NCBI GenBank assembly: GCA_963835825.1 | Contig: CAWIGZ010000001.1 | Location: 2,046,001-2,110,000, forward strand | Direction of reading: 5' to 3' | DNA length: 64,000 nt | Source: JADGRB01 sp963835825 | Lineage (GTDB): Bacteria > Myxococcota_A > Polyangia > Fen-1088 | Shown: piece after piece, positions 56,344 to 64,000 of the stretch | How the letters are laid out: every line of letters starts with the position of its first letter | How positions within the stretch are numbered: position 1 is the stretch's first letter | Translations under genes and position numbers: made by a program | The notes under the pieces: model-generated | Database searches by the model: none | Told to the model about the DNA's origin: nothing | Seen by the model: the letters and a program-made list of their open reading frames with translations, nothing else

Positions 56344-56732
56344 CGACGTGGGAGCGCCGCGCATTGAGCGAAGATTCGGAGTCCGGCAACTTTCCGCCGC
56401 CGGCGTCTGCCCGCTTACGTATTGCAGAGCCAACTTGCAGGCGCGCGTGGGCGGCACACTGACCTCGCCCCACCCGGAGCGCGCCGGGATAGTGTCGCGT
56501 TCCTGACGCGTCCTCTACCGCCCCGCGAGGCACGCCTGTCGTGCGCTGGTGGTGAATAACGAACTCCGCTCGTCCTGCTCGCACACCGGTGGTCATCGAC
56601 GGCGCGCCGCGTATTCGGGCCTTTTCACCGCCTTGCCCCTCATCGACACCACCAGCGTTGCGAGGCTTGTGGATTGCATCGGCGAGCGACCAACGTTCAC
56701 TCTGGGACACCCCCTGCTTGTGGAGGCTCACG
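56344..56732. other. Divergent intergenic region
   Basis: Almost 390 bases between the kinase and the beta-barrel candidate. Base composition is somewhat lower in GC than elsewhere. I find no gene and no promoter that I can defend. A GGAGG ribosome site at 56722-56726 serves the gene at 56733. Confidence 0.4.
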
Positions 56733-57464
56733 ATGAAGAGATCGATCGGTTGGTGTGCATTGGCGTTGGTCCTCGGTTTCGGCGCGCGCGCCGGCGCTCA
56801 GACGCCCGAGGAACCGGCGGGCCCGCCCGCGGTTGGCGATCCGGGGCACTGGGCGATCTCGTTGGAGCGGTTGTTCGGGTTTGCTTACGCGAAGTCGACG
56901 GTGTCGATGGGCGGCGTCGACGAACAGACGACGAGCGCCACGACGGTCGCCTTGTTCACCAATCCAGTCGCCAGCTTGCTCAGCTCGTTCTCCTTCCCGC
57001 GAGCCGGGCTCGACGTCTTCGTGGCGCCCGGTCTCAGCCTGGGGACGGCCCTCGGCGTCTTTTACGGATCGGAAACCGCCACCCCGACCGGGGGAACGTC
57101 GTCGGGCGAATCGTTCACGGGAATCGTGGCGATGCCACGGGTCGGGTACGTCGCGCAGTTGACCCCTTCGGTCTCCTTCTGGCCGCGCGCCGGAATCAGC
57201 ATCGTCTATATCTCGTCCAGCCCGACGAACAGTTCGACGTACACTTCCACGGAGACGGAGACCTCGCATCTCATCGCGGGCACCGTCGAGGCCCCTTTTG
57301 TCATCACCATCGCCCCCCGGGTCGCCGTCACGTTCGGACCCACCTTCGATATGTCCTTCACCGGGGGACGGTCGCTGACCGTCAGTGGCTCCGGCCAAAG
57401 CGTCACGGTCGATGAGAAGGTGATGGAGATCGGCGCCCAGGCAGGACTGGTCGTCACGCTCTAG
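56733..57464 (+). CDS. Putative outer-membrane beta-barrel protein
   Basis: 243 residues from the ATG with GGAGG upstream. Signal peptide RSIGWCALALVLGFGARAGA ends at AQ. The rest alternates polar and hydrophobic residues with many Gly, Ser and Thr: HWAISLERLFGFAYAKSTVS, FVAPGLSLGTALGVFYGSET and VTFGPTFDMSFTGGRSLTVS. The last strand ends in a hydrophobic residue (AQAGLVVTL), as barrels do. No named family is recognised; many Myxococcota encode such proteins. Confidence 0.65.
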   Translation: MKRSIGWCALALVLGFGARAGAQTPEEPAGPPAVGDPGHWAISLERLFGFAYAKSTVSMGGVDEQTTSATTVALFTNPVASLLSSFSFPRAGLDVFVAPGLSLGTALGVFYGSETATPTGGTSSGESFTGIVAMPRVGYVAQLTPSVSFWPRAGISIVYISSSPTNSSTYTSTETETSHLIAGTVEAPFVITIAPRVAVTFGPTFDMSFTGGRSLTVSGSGQSVTVDEKVMEIGAQAGLVVTL

Positions 57465-57490
57465 AATCAGCGTTCCGGAGGTCTACCAGC

Positions 57491-57510
57491 GCTGAGCACC
57501 GGTGCTCAGC
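57491..57510. terminator. Perfect palindrome between convergent genes
   Basis: GCTGAGCACC/GGTGCTCAGC is a perfect 20-base palindrome. It lies between the beta-barrel and cation transporter genes and covers the stop codon of the latter. It may serve as a two-way terminator, though it has no spacer loop and no T run. Confidence 0.45.
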
Positions 57511-58435
57511 TGGGAATCAGGTCGACGCGCTCGAGCGACGTCGACTGCGCCTGGACCGTCTGCTCGGTCGTACGCAGCAGGCGCTTCATTGCCCGGCCGT
57601 CGAGCGCGTCGTCGGTCTGGATGCGCGCCATCACCCAGAGGCGGCGCGGGCCGACGAACGTCACCCAGAGCTCGTCGACCGCCGTGACGCCCGGCTGCCG
57701 GGAGATCAGCTGGCGAAGGCCGTTCCGGAAGGCGGCCGAGGCCTGCCGTCCGACCAGGAAGTCGCGGTTCCGCCGGGTCAGATCGAGCGCCACCACCGCC
57801 AGACAGAGACCAATGATGAGAGCGGCGACGGCATCCGGGATCGCCGATCCGGTCACCTGGTCGAGGGTGATCCCCACAAACGCCACCACGTTGCCGACCA
57901 TCGCCACCGCGTCCTCGGCGAAGACCGCCCGACCCACCGGATCGGAGCTGCGATCGAAGTGCTCGAGAAAGTCGAGCTCCAGCCGCGCCGCCTCCGCCTT
58001 GAGCTGCCGGTAGACACGCACCAGCGACATGCCATCGAGGCAGAACGAGACGCCCAGCACCGCATAGGCCGCAAGCAGGGACGAAACCCGCACTGGGCGA
58101 AACAGCTCCATGAGCCCCTGCCGCACCGCCAGCAGCGCGCCGGTGAGGAACATTCCCAGCGCCGCGACCAGCGCCCAGAAGTACGCCTCGCGCCCGTGCC
58201 CCAGAGGGTGCCCCTCATCGGCCGGCCGGCGCGCCCGTCGAGCGGCGACCAGCAACAGCACCTGGTTGCCGGTGTCGGCGGTGGCATGAATCGCCTCGGC
58301 CAGCATGGCGCTCGACCGGGTCAGCGCAGCGGCGACGAACTTGGCCACGGCGATGCCGGCGTTGGCCAGGAGCGCGATGACGACCGTGCGGAGGGATTCC
58401 CCTCCGCCGGGAGGAGGCTGCCGCGCGGTTTCCAT
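57506..58435 (-). CDS. Cation diffusion facilitator family transporter
   Basis: 309 residues. Six membrane segments are discernible, starting VVIALLANAGIAVAKFVAAA. The CDF signature in segment II is MLAEAIHATADTGNQVLLLV, where the His and Asp are metal ligands. The second site lies in FAEDAVAMVGNVVAFVG. The Pro-Leu-Gly-His-Gly-Arg motif HPLGHGREAYFWAL follows segment II. A cytoplasmic C-terminal domain (ELWVTFVGPRRLWVMARI) completes it. The sequence resembles the ZnT9-like branch. Likely cations are zinc, manganese or iron. Confidence 0.88.
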   Translation of the reverse strand: METARQPPPGGGESLRTVVIALLANAGIAVAKFVAAALTRSSAMLAEAIHATADTGNQVLLLVAARRARRPADEGHPLGHGREAYFWALVAALGMFLTGALLAVRQGLMELFRPVRVSSLLAAYAVLGVSFCLDGMSLVRVYRQLKAEAARLELDFLEHFDRSSDPVGRAVFAEDAVAMVGNVVAFVGITLDQVTGSAIPDAVAALIIGLCLAVVALDLTRRNRDFLVGRQASAAFRNGLRQLISRQPGVTAVDELWVTFVGPRRLWVMARIQTDDALDGRAMKRLLRTTEQTVQAQSTSLERVDLIPS

Positions 58436-58533
58436 GGGCTGGTCCGAGAAAAGCTGGGACTGGCCGGCAGGTGGCGCAATCCCAGAGCGTTTCAGGGTGG
58501 CGCCGAGCCTCGACTTTGCGACACTCGGGGTCG

Positions 58534-58914
58534 ATGGCCTCCCCGTTCGATCCGCGGACCCTCGTCGGACGCTGGCAGTTCGAGCTGACCGACCAGGTCC
58601 GCCAGCACCACCGCCAGCGTCTGGCTGGAAAGCTCCGCGACCCGGCGGAGCTGGAGCAAGCGATGGCGGAGGTCGAACGCGAAGCGAGCGGCTCGGCGTT
58701 CGAGATCTCCGCGGCCGGAGAATTGACCTCGTACGTGGACGGCGTCGCTTATTTCCGCACGATGCTCGACCTCGCCGCCGGGCCGGTCGAATCGCTGCGG
58801 ATCGACAAGCCGACCGGAGCGGTGACGTTGCGCCTCACGGGTCGCGACACGCTGGTGATGATCGATCCCCAGCGCGGCGAGCTCGCCTACCGCCGCCACG
58901 CTCCCGCGGTATAG
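58534..58914 (+). CDS. Hypothetical small soluble protein
   Basis: 126 residues. It opens FDPRTLVGRWQFELTDQVRQ, which recalls the GxW start of lipocalin-like proteins. A charged helix follows (EQAMAEVEREASG), then several short strands (GELTSYVDGVAYFRTMLDLA, GAVTLRLTGRDTLVMIDPQ). There is no signal peptide. No family is recognised. It ends eight bases before the SDR gene and probably shares its transcript. Confidence 0.6.
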   Translation: MASPFDPRTLVGRWQFELTDQVRQHHRQRLAGKLRDPAELEQAMAEVEREASGSAFEISAAGELTSYVDGVAYFRTMLDLAAGPVESLRIDKPTGAVTLRLTGRDTLVMIDPQRGELAYRRHAPAV

Positions 58915-58922
58915 ATCTGCGC

Positions 58923-59696
58923 ATGGATCTGGGGCTCACCGACAAGGTCGCGCTGGTCACCGGCGCCAGCCGCGGGATCGGCCGCGCCATCGCCTTGGCG
59001 CTGGCGGCCGAGGGGGCGCGCCTGGTGATGTGCGCGCGCCATGCCGACGACCTGGACGCCGCGGTCCGCGACGCTCGCGCCGGCGGCGTCGACAGCGCCG
59101 CGCTCGGGGTGACCGCCGACGTGACGACGCCCGCGGGTGTCGCCGCCGTCGTCGACGCCGCGGTCCGCGCGTACGGCGGTCTCGACATCGTCGTCAACAA
59201 CGTCGGCGGCTCGGGCGCGCGGGACTTCGCCGGCACCGACGACGCCGACCTGCAGGCGGTGCTCGAGCGCAACCTCTTCCCGGCGCTGCGCGTCTCCCGC
59301 GCCGCCCTGCCCCACCTGCGCGCCCGCGGCGGCGGCGTCATCGCCATGATCGCGTCGATCTACGGCCGCGAGTCGGGCGGCGGCCCCAGCTACAACGTCG
59401 CCAAGGCCGCCGAGATCAGCCTGGCCAAGGCGATGGCCCGCGATCTGGCCAGGGACGGGATTCGCGTCGTCAGCGTCGCCCCGGGCTCGACGCTCTTCCC
59501 CGGCGGCGGCTGGGAGCGGCGGCAGAAGGCCGACCCGGCCGGGATCGCCGCCTTCGTCGAGCGGGAGATCCCCTCCGGCCGTTTCGGTCGGCCCGAGGAG
59601 ATCGGCGACGTGGTCGCGTTCCTCTGCTCGCCGCGCGCCAGCTGGATCACCGGCGCCTGCATTCCCGTCGACGGCGGTCAGGGCCGGGCCTTCTGA
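58923..59696 (+). CDS. Short-chain dehydrogenase/reductase (3-oxoacyl-ACP reductase-like)
   Basis: 257 residues. The cofactor site is ALVTGASRGIGRAIALALA, with VVNNVGGSG. Catalytic residues are Ser in MIASIYGRESG and Tyr-Lys in SYNVAKAAEISLAKAMARDL. The C-terminal FLCSPRASWITGACIPVDGG is standard for classical FabG-like SDRs. The substrate is not determined. The last 19 bases overlap the end of the convergent racemase-like gene. Confidence 0.9.
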   Translation: MDLGLTDKVALVTGASRGIGRAIALALAAEGARLVMCARHADDLDAAVRDARAGGVDSAALGVTADVTTPAGVAAVVDAAVRAYGGLDIVVNNVGGSGARDFAGTDDADLQAVLERNLFPALRVSRAALPHLRARGGGVIAMIASIYGRESGGGPSYNVAKAAEISLAKAMARDLARDGIRVVSVAPGSTLFPGGGWERRQKADPAGIAAFVEREIPSGRFGRPEEIGDVVAFLCSPRASWITGACIPVDGGQGRAF

Positions 59697-60427
59697 GGCA
59701 GCCGCCCGAGCTCGATGCCCCAGGCGGCGCGGGCGGCCCGGCGCATCTCGCCAGGGCGGCCCGTGGTCACGAAACGGTCCCCTCGCCCGCGCGGCAACCG
59801 CCAGCGGGCGATGAGCATCTCCACCACCGCCTCGGCCGGATCGAGCAGCGACGCGCCCGGCGCCAGCCGCCGAAACGCGGCCGCGGCCGACGGATAGTGG
59901 GTGCAGGCGAGCAGGATGGCGTCTGCCCGGGCCAGAGGGCCCACGATGCGCCGGAGGTCGTCTTCGAACGCCGGCGTCCCGGCGCGGCCGGCTTCGATGT
60001 GCGCCGACAGCGGCTGCGCGATCCGCTGGACCACCCGCCGCCGCGGCGTGACCAGCGCCCGGCGATAGACCCCGGAGCGGATCGTCCGCGCGCCGCCCAC
60101 CACGCCAAGGATCCCTTCCAGGGCCGGTGACACCATGGCGATGGCCGGCTCGATCACGCCCATGACCGGGATCCCGACGTCGCCCAGGCCGGGGAGGATC
60201 GTCGAGGCGGCGTTGCAGGCGACGACGGCGTGGGTGACGCCCTGCCCGACCATCGCCCGCAGCACGCGCCGCACCCGCGCGGTCAGCTGGGGGGCCGGGA
60301 GCCGTCCGTAGGGCGTGGCGCCGGTGTCGGACCAGTAGAAGACGGGGACCTCGGGCCGGCACCGCCGGAACGCCTGGAAGATCCCCAGGCCGCCGATCCC
60401 CCAGTCGAGAAAGCCGAGGCGTTCCAT
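59678..60427 (-). CDS. Glutamate racemase-like protein with altered substrate motif
   Basis: 249 residues. The fold of Asp/Glu racemases is clear: both catalytic cysteines are kept in HAVVACNAASTILPGL and ILLACTHYPSAAAAF, and YWSDTGATPYGRL matches the usual GDT.R.PYG. The N-terminal motif is changed: canonical glutamate racemases read FDSGVGG, while this protein reads LDWGIGGLGIF. The Ser of that motif contacts substrate, so Trp here suggests another substrate or lost activity. It is the last gene of a three-gene operon, after a CHAT-like-methyltransferase fusion. It may or may not be the cell's MurI. Confidence 0.78.
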   Translation of the reverse strand: MERLGFLDWGIGGLGIFQAFRRCRPEVPVFYWSDTGATPYGRLPAPQLTARVRRVLRAMVGQGVTHAVVACNAASTILPGLGDVGIPVMGVIEPAIAMVSPALEGILGVVGGARTIRSGVYRRALVTPRRRVVQRIAQPLSAHIEAGRAGTPAFEDDLRRIVGPLARADAILLACTHYPSAAAAFRRLAPGASLLDPAEAVVEMLIARWRLPRGRGDRFVTTGRPGEMRRAARAAWGIELGRLPQKARP

Positions 60428-60434
60428 CACCGGC

Positions 60435-61748
60435 TCACGGATACGACAGCGGCGCGACAGCGCCCGGCGCCAGCGGTCCGGTGTCGAAGGCCACCAGCCG
60501 CTGCCGGCGGCCGACGTTGAGGATCTCCAGCTTGCGCCCGGGGAAGCGGCTCTCCAGGTACCACTGGTACTCGTGCTGCGCGCGGATCGGGTTGTACCTG
60601 AGCATCGTCTTCCAGTCGGGGTGACCGGTCAGCGCGGCGACCTCGCGCACGAAACGGCGATCGCGCACCGGTCGCAGGAGGTGCTTGGCCGCCGAGGTGG
60701 CCAGCTTGCCGGCGTCGCGCCAGGCGAGCGCGCGCTCGACCATGTCGACGATCATCAGGTGCCCGCCCGGCGCCAGCACCCGCCGGATCTCTTGCATGAT
60801 GGGATCCCAGTCGAGGTAACGAAACGACAGGAACGAGGTCACCAGATCGAACGAGCCGGTGGCGAACGGCAGCGCCGGCCCGTCGATCTTCTGGAAGCGC
60901 AGCTGCTCGGAGCCGCGCGAGCGCGCCGCCGCCTGCTCGATCATCTTCGCCGAGGTGTCGACGCCGACGCCGGTGGCCACGCGCCCGGCGAGCGCGCGAA
61001 GCAGCGCCCCCGTCCCGCAGCCGACGTCGAGCACGCGCGGGCGCCCGCCGGGGAACGCCGCGCGATCGAGCCGGGCGTTCAGCCACCGCCACTCGTCGCG
61101 CCGGACCCGGATGTCCGCGAACGCCCGGTCGTAGAGCGCCGCCACCGCGTCGTAGGAGGCGTCGCCGCCGGTCTCCTCCGGCGCGTACGACTCCATCGGC
61201 ACCGCGGGCGCGCCGAGGTACTTGGTGAGCGCGCCCGGCAGCCCGTGCGACCGCTTTCCGGGACAGGCGATGAGATAGAGCGGCCCGGCGCCGCCCAGGC
61301 GGAGCGGCTCCCAGGAGAAGCGCTCGGGCGAGGTCGAGACGGTCGTGTAGCCGTGATGCCCGTGGGCCTGCACGCCGAAGGTGCGCGCGAAGAACGGCGC
61401 GAACCACCGCCCGGTGCGGCAGGCGTGGAAATAGGCGTGGGCGCCCGGCGCGAAGGGGATGCGCATCGTCCGCCACTCATGCGGGCTGAACTGTTCGGGC
61501 CAGTCGACCGAGCCGAACATGATCCCGTACATCCCCGAGTGCCCGAGGAAGTGAAGCTGGGCCAGCTGCTTCCCCTGGCCGGCGAGGCGTTCCAGCGCGG
61601 CGACGAAGTCGGCCTTCCTGACCAGCGGCTCGAGGCGGACCTCGATGCCGGGGTGCTTGGCGGCCAGCTCCTGCCGCATCGTCTCGGCGGCACGGGCGAA
61701 CTTGTCGCTGCCGGTGCGGTAGCGGGTCGTGTAGCTGATCCAGATCAT
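60435..61748 (-). CDS. Caspase/CHAT-like domain fused to class I SAM methyltransferase
   Basis: 437 residues. Residues 1-190 have the order of a caspase-fold CHAT domain: a first strand (IWISYTTRY), then a His after a hydrophobic strand (QLHFLGHSGMYGIMFGS, His70), then a Cys at the end of the next strand (HAYFHACRTGRWFAPFFART, Cys110), then FGVQAHGHHGYTTVS in the place of the usual GA..VIGS strand. Residues 200-437 are a methyltransferase with motif I RVLDVGCGTGALLRAL, GVDTSAKMIEQA, and FDLVTSFLSFRYLDWDPIMQ. No signal peptide is seen. Neighbours in the same operon are a cysteine-dioxygenase-like cupin and a racemase-like protein. The protease assignment rests on motifs only. Confidence 0.7.
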   Translation of the reverse strand: MIWISYTTRYRTGSDKFARAAETMRQELAAKHPGIEVRLEPLVRKADFVAALERLAGQGKQLAQLHFLGHSGMYGIMFGSVDWPEQFSPHEWRTMRIPFAPGAHAYFHACRTGRWFAPFFARTFGVQAHGHHGYTTVSTSPERFSWEPLRLGGAGPLYLIACPGKRSHGLPGALTKYLGAPAVPMESYAPEETGGDASYDAVAALYDRAFADIRVRRDEWRWLNARLDRAAFPGGRPRVLDVGCGTGALLRALAGRVATGVGVDTSAKMIEQAAARSRGSEQLRFQKIDGPALPFATGSFDLVTSFLSFRYLDWDPIMQEIRRVLAPGGHLMIVDMVERALAWRDAGKLATSAAKHLLRPVRDRRFVREVAALTGHPDWKTMLRYNPIRAQHEYQWYLESRFPGRKLEILNVGRRQRLVAFDTGPLAPGAVAPLSYP

Positions 61749-61758
61749 CGCGCCGCCT

Positions 61759-62261
61759 TCACGCGGTCGGCCAGTCGACCCGCGCCAGGATCAGCGCTTC
61801 GTCGCGCGGCACCCAGGCGCCGCAGTCGTCGCCACCGACAGCGTCTGGCGGCGCGCCGGATCGAACACCCGCATCCCGGAGATCGCGGGCGTGTAAAGGT
61901 GCAGCGTGGTCCCCGCGCCGTGCGCCGTCATCGAGTGGATCCCGCCGGCGACGACCGGGATCGAATCACCCGCGCGCCAGCGACGGCTGGCGCCGCGCGC
62001 CAGGCTCCCGTCGCGCCAGACCCAATCGGTCTCGGTGAAGACGCCGTCGAGCACCTGCACCACGCCGACGCCGCCGGCGTGATCGTGCGGAGCGCACTCC
62101 GCGCCGCTGCCCCACCCGGCGAGCATCACCTCGCCCGCCTGGTCACGATGCAGCGGGCGGCGTCCGTAGGGCTCGCCCGGCTCCGGCCCGGCGCGCAACG
62201 CCAGCACCGCCGCGCGCAGCTCCGCCGAGAGCGGCGCCGCGCCCCGGAGATCGCCAAGCAT
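61759..62261 (-). CDS. Cysteine dioxygenase-like cupin protein (one frameshift)
   Basis: About 166 residues after correction. Metal-binding His residues are in ECAPHDHAGGVGVVQVLDG and VVAGGIHSMTAHG, the cupin pattern of thiol dioxygenases. The C-terminus is broken near 61830-61838: restoring a base (or removing two) changes QTLSVATTAAPG to QTLSVGDDCGAWVPRDEALI and ends the protein at 61759, just ten bases before the methyltransferase fusion starts. The family oxidises cysteine or 3-mercaptopropionate to a sulfinic acid using iron. It is the first gene of the operon. Confidence 0.75.
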
Positions 62262-62343
62262 GACCGTCCAGGATGGAAAACCCACGCGGGTCGGGCGATT
62301 ATACAACGCCGTACAATCACGCGGCTCGGCCCTTGAAACCCTG

Positions 62344-63687
62344 ATGCGTATCTCTTCGCTCCTCCTGCGCAACGCCCGCTTCATCGCCATGAGCACTCTC
62401 GTGGGGCTCGGCTGCTCCAGCGGAGGGACGCCGCCCGCGACGGGTGGCGGCGGCGCCACCGGCTCTGGAGGGACGACCTCGACCGGCAGCGGCGGCGAAA
62501 GAGCGACCGGGGGCGGGTCCGGCGCCGCCGGCGCGACGCCCACGGGCGGCTCCGGCGGCGGCGCGACAGGCGGTGGTGGCGGCAGCTTTGCAACGGGCGG
62601 CGCCTCCGGGGCAAACGGTGGCGCGGGGGCCGCTGGTGGCGCAGCCGGCGCGCGCGGCGGTTCTGGCGGGGGCGCGTCTGGCGGGGCCGGAGGAGCCGCC
62701 GGACACGCGGGCGCCGGGGGAGCCGCCGGACACGGAAGCGGCGGCCAGGCGGGTCACGTCGCCGTCGACGCCGGAAGCAACGACGCGGCCTCGCTGGCCG
62801 GAACCAACAACCCGGTCTTGCCGGGGCTCTACGCCGATCCGCAGATCGCGCTCTTCGACGGCGTCTACTACATCTATCCAACGACCGACGGCTTCGCCAA
62901 CTGGACCGCCACCACCTTCAGCGTCTTCTCGTCGACCAACCTCGTCGACTGGACCGATCGCGGCGTCATCCTCAACTTGCCGCGCGATCTGACCTGGGCG
63001 ACCGGCCACGCCTGGGCCCCCACCATCACCCGCGTCGGCAGCACCTACTATTTCTACTTCTGCGCCGACCAGCAGATCGGCGTCGCCACCGCGTCGTCGC
63101 CCACCGGCCCCTTCAAGGACGCGCTCGGACACCCGCTCATCGCCACGGCCGCGTACGGGACGCAATCGATCGATCCGTTTCTCTTCACCGACGACGACGG
63201 GACCAACTATCTCTACTTCGGCAGCGGGACCAACGGCGCGCGGGTCGTCAAGCTGGGCGCCGACATGAAGTCGCTGGTCGGCACGCCGGCCAACATCACC
63301 CCCAGCGGCGCCAGCGGCGTCGTCGAGGGGAGCGTGATGTTCAAGCGCAACGGCACCTACTACCTGCAGTGGTCCGAGGGCGACACGCGCACCGCGGCCT
63401 ACCAGGTCGCCTACGCCAAGGCGCAGGCGCCGACTGGTCCCTTCACGCGCCTCCGCGTGATCCTGAGCCAGAACAGCACGCTGGGGATCCTGGGCCCCGG
63501 CGGCCACACCGTCCTCGCGATCCCGGCGCGCGACGAGTACTACATCGTCTATCACCGCTTCAAGATCCCGGGCGGCGACGGGACGCACCGGGAGACCTGC
63601 ATCGACCGGATGTTCTTCAACAGCGACGGAACGATCGTCCCCGTCATCCCGACGCTGAACGGCCTGCAAGCCGCGGTCGCGCCGTGA
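62344..63687 (+). CDS. Lipoprotein glycoside hydrolase, GH43-like
   Basis: 447 residues. Signal and lipobox are IAMSTLVGLGC (Cys24). A Gly/Ala/Ser/Thr linker of about 115 residues follows (to near residue 140), the type frequent in Polyangia surface enzymes. The five-bladed propeller of GH43 then starts NNPVLPGLYADPQIALFDGV (Asp base). Further active-site residues are in TQSIDPFLFTDDDGTN (Asp) and GVVEGSVMFKRNGTYYL (Glu acid). Repeats such as GSTYYFYFCADQQIGVA are blades. Expected substrates are arabinan or xylan side chains, acting at the cell surface. Confidence 0.85.
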   Translation: MRISSLLLRNARFIAMSTLVGLGCSSGGTPPATGGGGATGSGGTTSTGSGGERATGGGSGAAGATPTGGSGGGATGGGGGSFATGGASGANGGAGAAGGAAGARGGSGGGASGGAGGAAGHAGAGGAAGHGSGGQAGHVAVDAGSNDAASLAGTNNPVLPGLYADPQIALFDGVYYIYPTTDGFANWTATTFSVFSSTNLVDWTDRGVILNLPRDLTWATGHAWAPTITRVGSTYYFYFCADQQIGVATASSPTGPFKDALGHPLIATAAYGTQSIDPFLFTDDDGTNYLYFGSGTNGARVVKLGADMKSLVGTPANITPSGASGVVEGSVMFKRNGTYYLQWSEGDTRTAAYQVAYAKAQAPTGPFTRLRVILSQNSTLGILGPGGHTVLAIPARDEYYIVYHRFKIPGGDGTHRETCIDRMFFNSDGTIVPVIPTLNGLQAAVAP

Positions 63688-63801
63688 ACGTCGCGGGCGT
63701 CCGCTCGAGCACGACGGTGCGGCCGCCCACCGAGCGGTGCGTCCGAACATCGAATCGGCTCGGCCTGTGCGCCGAAGCGCCCCAACTGTAAGGAAGCGAC
63801 C

Positions 63802-64000
63802 ATGCCCAGCGTTCTCATCGAGATTCGAAAGCACTACGCCCGTGAGCAGGAGACTGCCCTGATGACCGCCGTTCACGACGCGCTGGTGTCGGCTTTCCGC
63901 ATCCTGCCGGGCGATCGCAACGTGCGCCTCCTCAGGCACGAGCCGCACTGTTTTGCCTGCCCGCCGCAGCTGGCCCAGCCCGAGCTCTATACGCACATCA
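63802..64000 (+). CDS. 4-oxalocrotonate tautomerase-like protein, 3' end outside window
   Basis: The first 66 residues are visible. The sequence starts Met-Pro (PSVLIEIRKHYAREQETALM), and after Met removal Pro1 would be the catalytic base of the tautomerase superfamily. The next part reads AVHDALVSAFRILPGDRNVR, a normal pattern for this fold. The downstream part lies beyond the window. A role in handling keto-enol intermediates is general for the family; the substrate is not known. Confidence 0.75.
   Translation, partial: MPSVLIEIRKHYAREQETALMTAVHDALVSAFRILPGDRNVRLLRHEPHCFACPPQLAQPELYTHI

Noticed and set aside
62416..62760. Gly-rich repeat of the GH43 lipoprotein as a CRISPR or satellite array
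   Set aside because: The DNA is irregular and in frame with a secreted enzyme; it encodes a low-complexity linker, with no spacer-repeat periodicity.

Overview
The window is very GC-rich and carries gene families typical of the Myxococcota (deltaproteobacterial lineage): PEGA-type Ser/Thr kinases, an ExbB-ExbD-ExbD triple, an AgmX/PglI-like protein, TPR-peptidase lipoproteins, a DUF4266/DUF3570 pair, Cys-rich surface lipoproteins and long Gly/Ser/Thr lipoprotein linkers. I infer a member of that phylum, possibly class Polyangia. There is no rRNA, tRNA, CRISPR array, prophage or insertion sequence; this looks like ordinary chromosome.

Layout. 1-7.5 kb: two overlapping minus-strand genes for large secreted DUF3857/transglutaminase-type TPR proteins, one with an intact triad and one degenerate. 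7.6-11.3 kb: an ECF sigma factor divergent from a pair of M16 peptidases, only the first with a zinc site. 11.4-13.4 kb: ExbB/ExbD/ExbD transporter operon with a recognisable promoter. 13.7-16.2 kb: a divergent membrane pyrophosphatase preceded by tandem repeats. 16.3-25.8 kb: membrane and zinc-ribbon proteins, a TPR metallopeptidase overlapping a histidine kinase tail-to-tail, a PEGA lipid-anchor-like protein and a PEGA-type kinase. 25.9-29.3 kb: a tight minus-strand operon DUF4266, DUF3570, small membrane protein, SDR, unknown membrane protein. 29.5-40 kb: exonuclease, alkyladenine glycosylase, SRPBCC protein, M1 aminopeptidase with HEAT repeats, DHH phosphoesterase, aspS, glpD, DUF493, AgmX-like. 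40.2-44 kb: an unusual small-protein gene with its own promoter and terminator, then pgk-tpiA-secG-dapF. 44-47.2 kb: yebC-ruvC-ruvA-ruvB. 47.2-56.3 kb: arylamine acetyltransferase, surface lipoproteins, Maf, YggS, TolC, metallo-beta-lactamase-fold protein, and a kinase/TPR/lipoprotein operon. 56.7-64 kb: a beta-barrel candidate, cation diffusion facilitator, SDR, a three-gene operon (cysteine-dioxygenase-like, caspase/CHAT-like-methyltransferase fusion, divergent glutamate-racemase-like), a GH43 lipoprotein and a partial tautomerase.

The most striking global property is that at least fifteen genes, including the single-copy genes aspS, pgk and ruvC, carry single-base frameshifts. Twenty-three of them read as one extra base on the coding strand, and seventeen of those lie between 24.4 and 36.1 kb. 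I treat them as probable consensus errors and annotate the genes through them, but the uniform sign deserves a check. The best candidates for new biology are the CHAT-like-methyltransferase fusion operon (59.7-62.3 kb), the orphan small protein at 40.2 kb, and the families of dispersed intergenic hairpin repeats.
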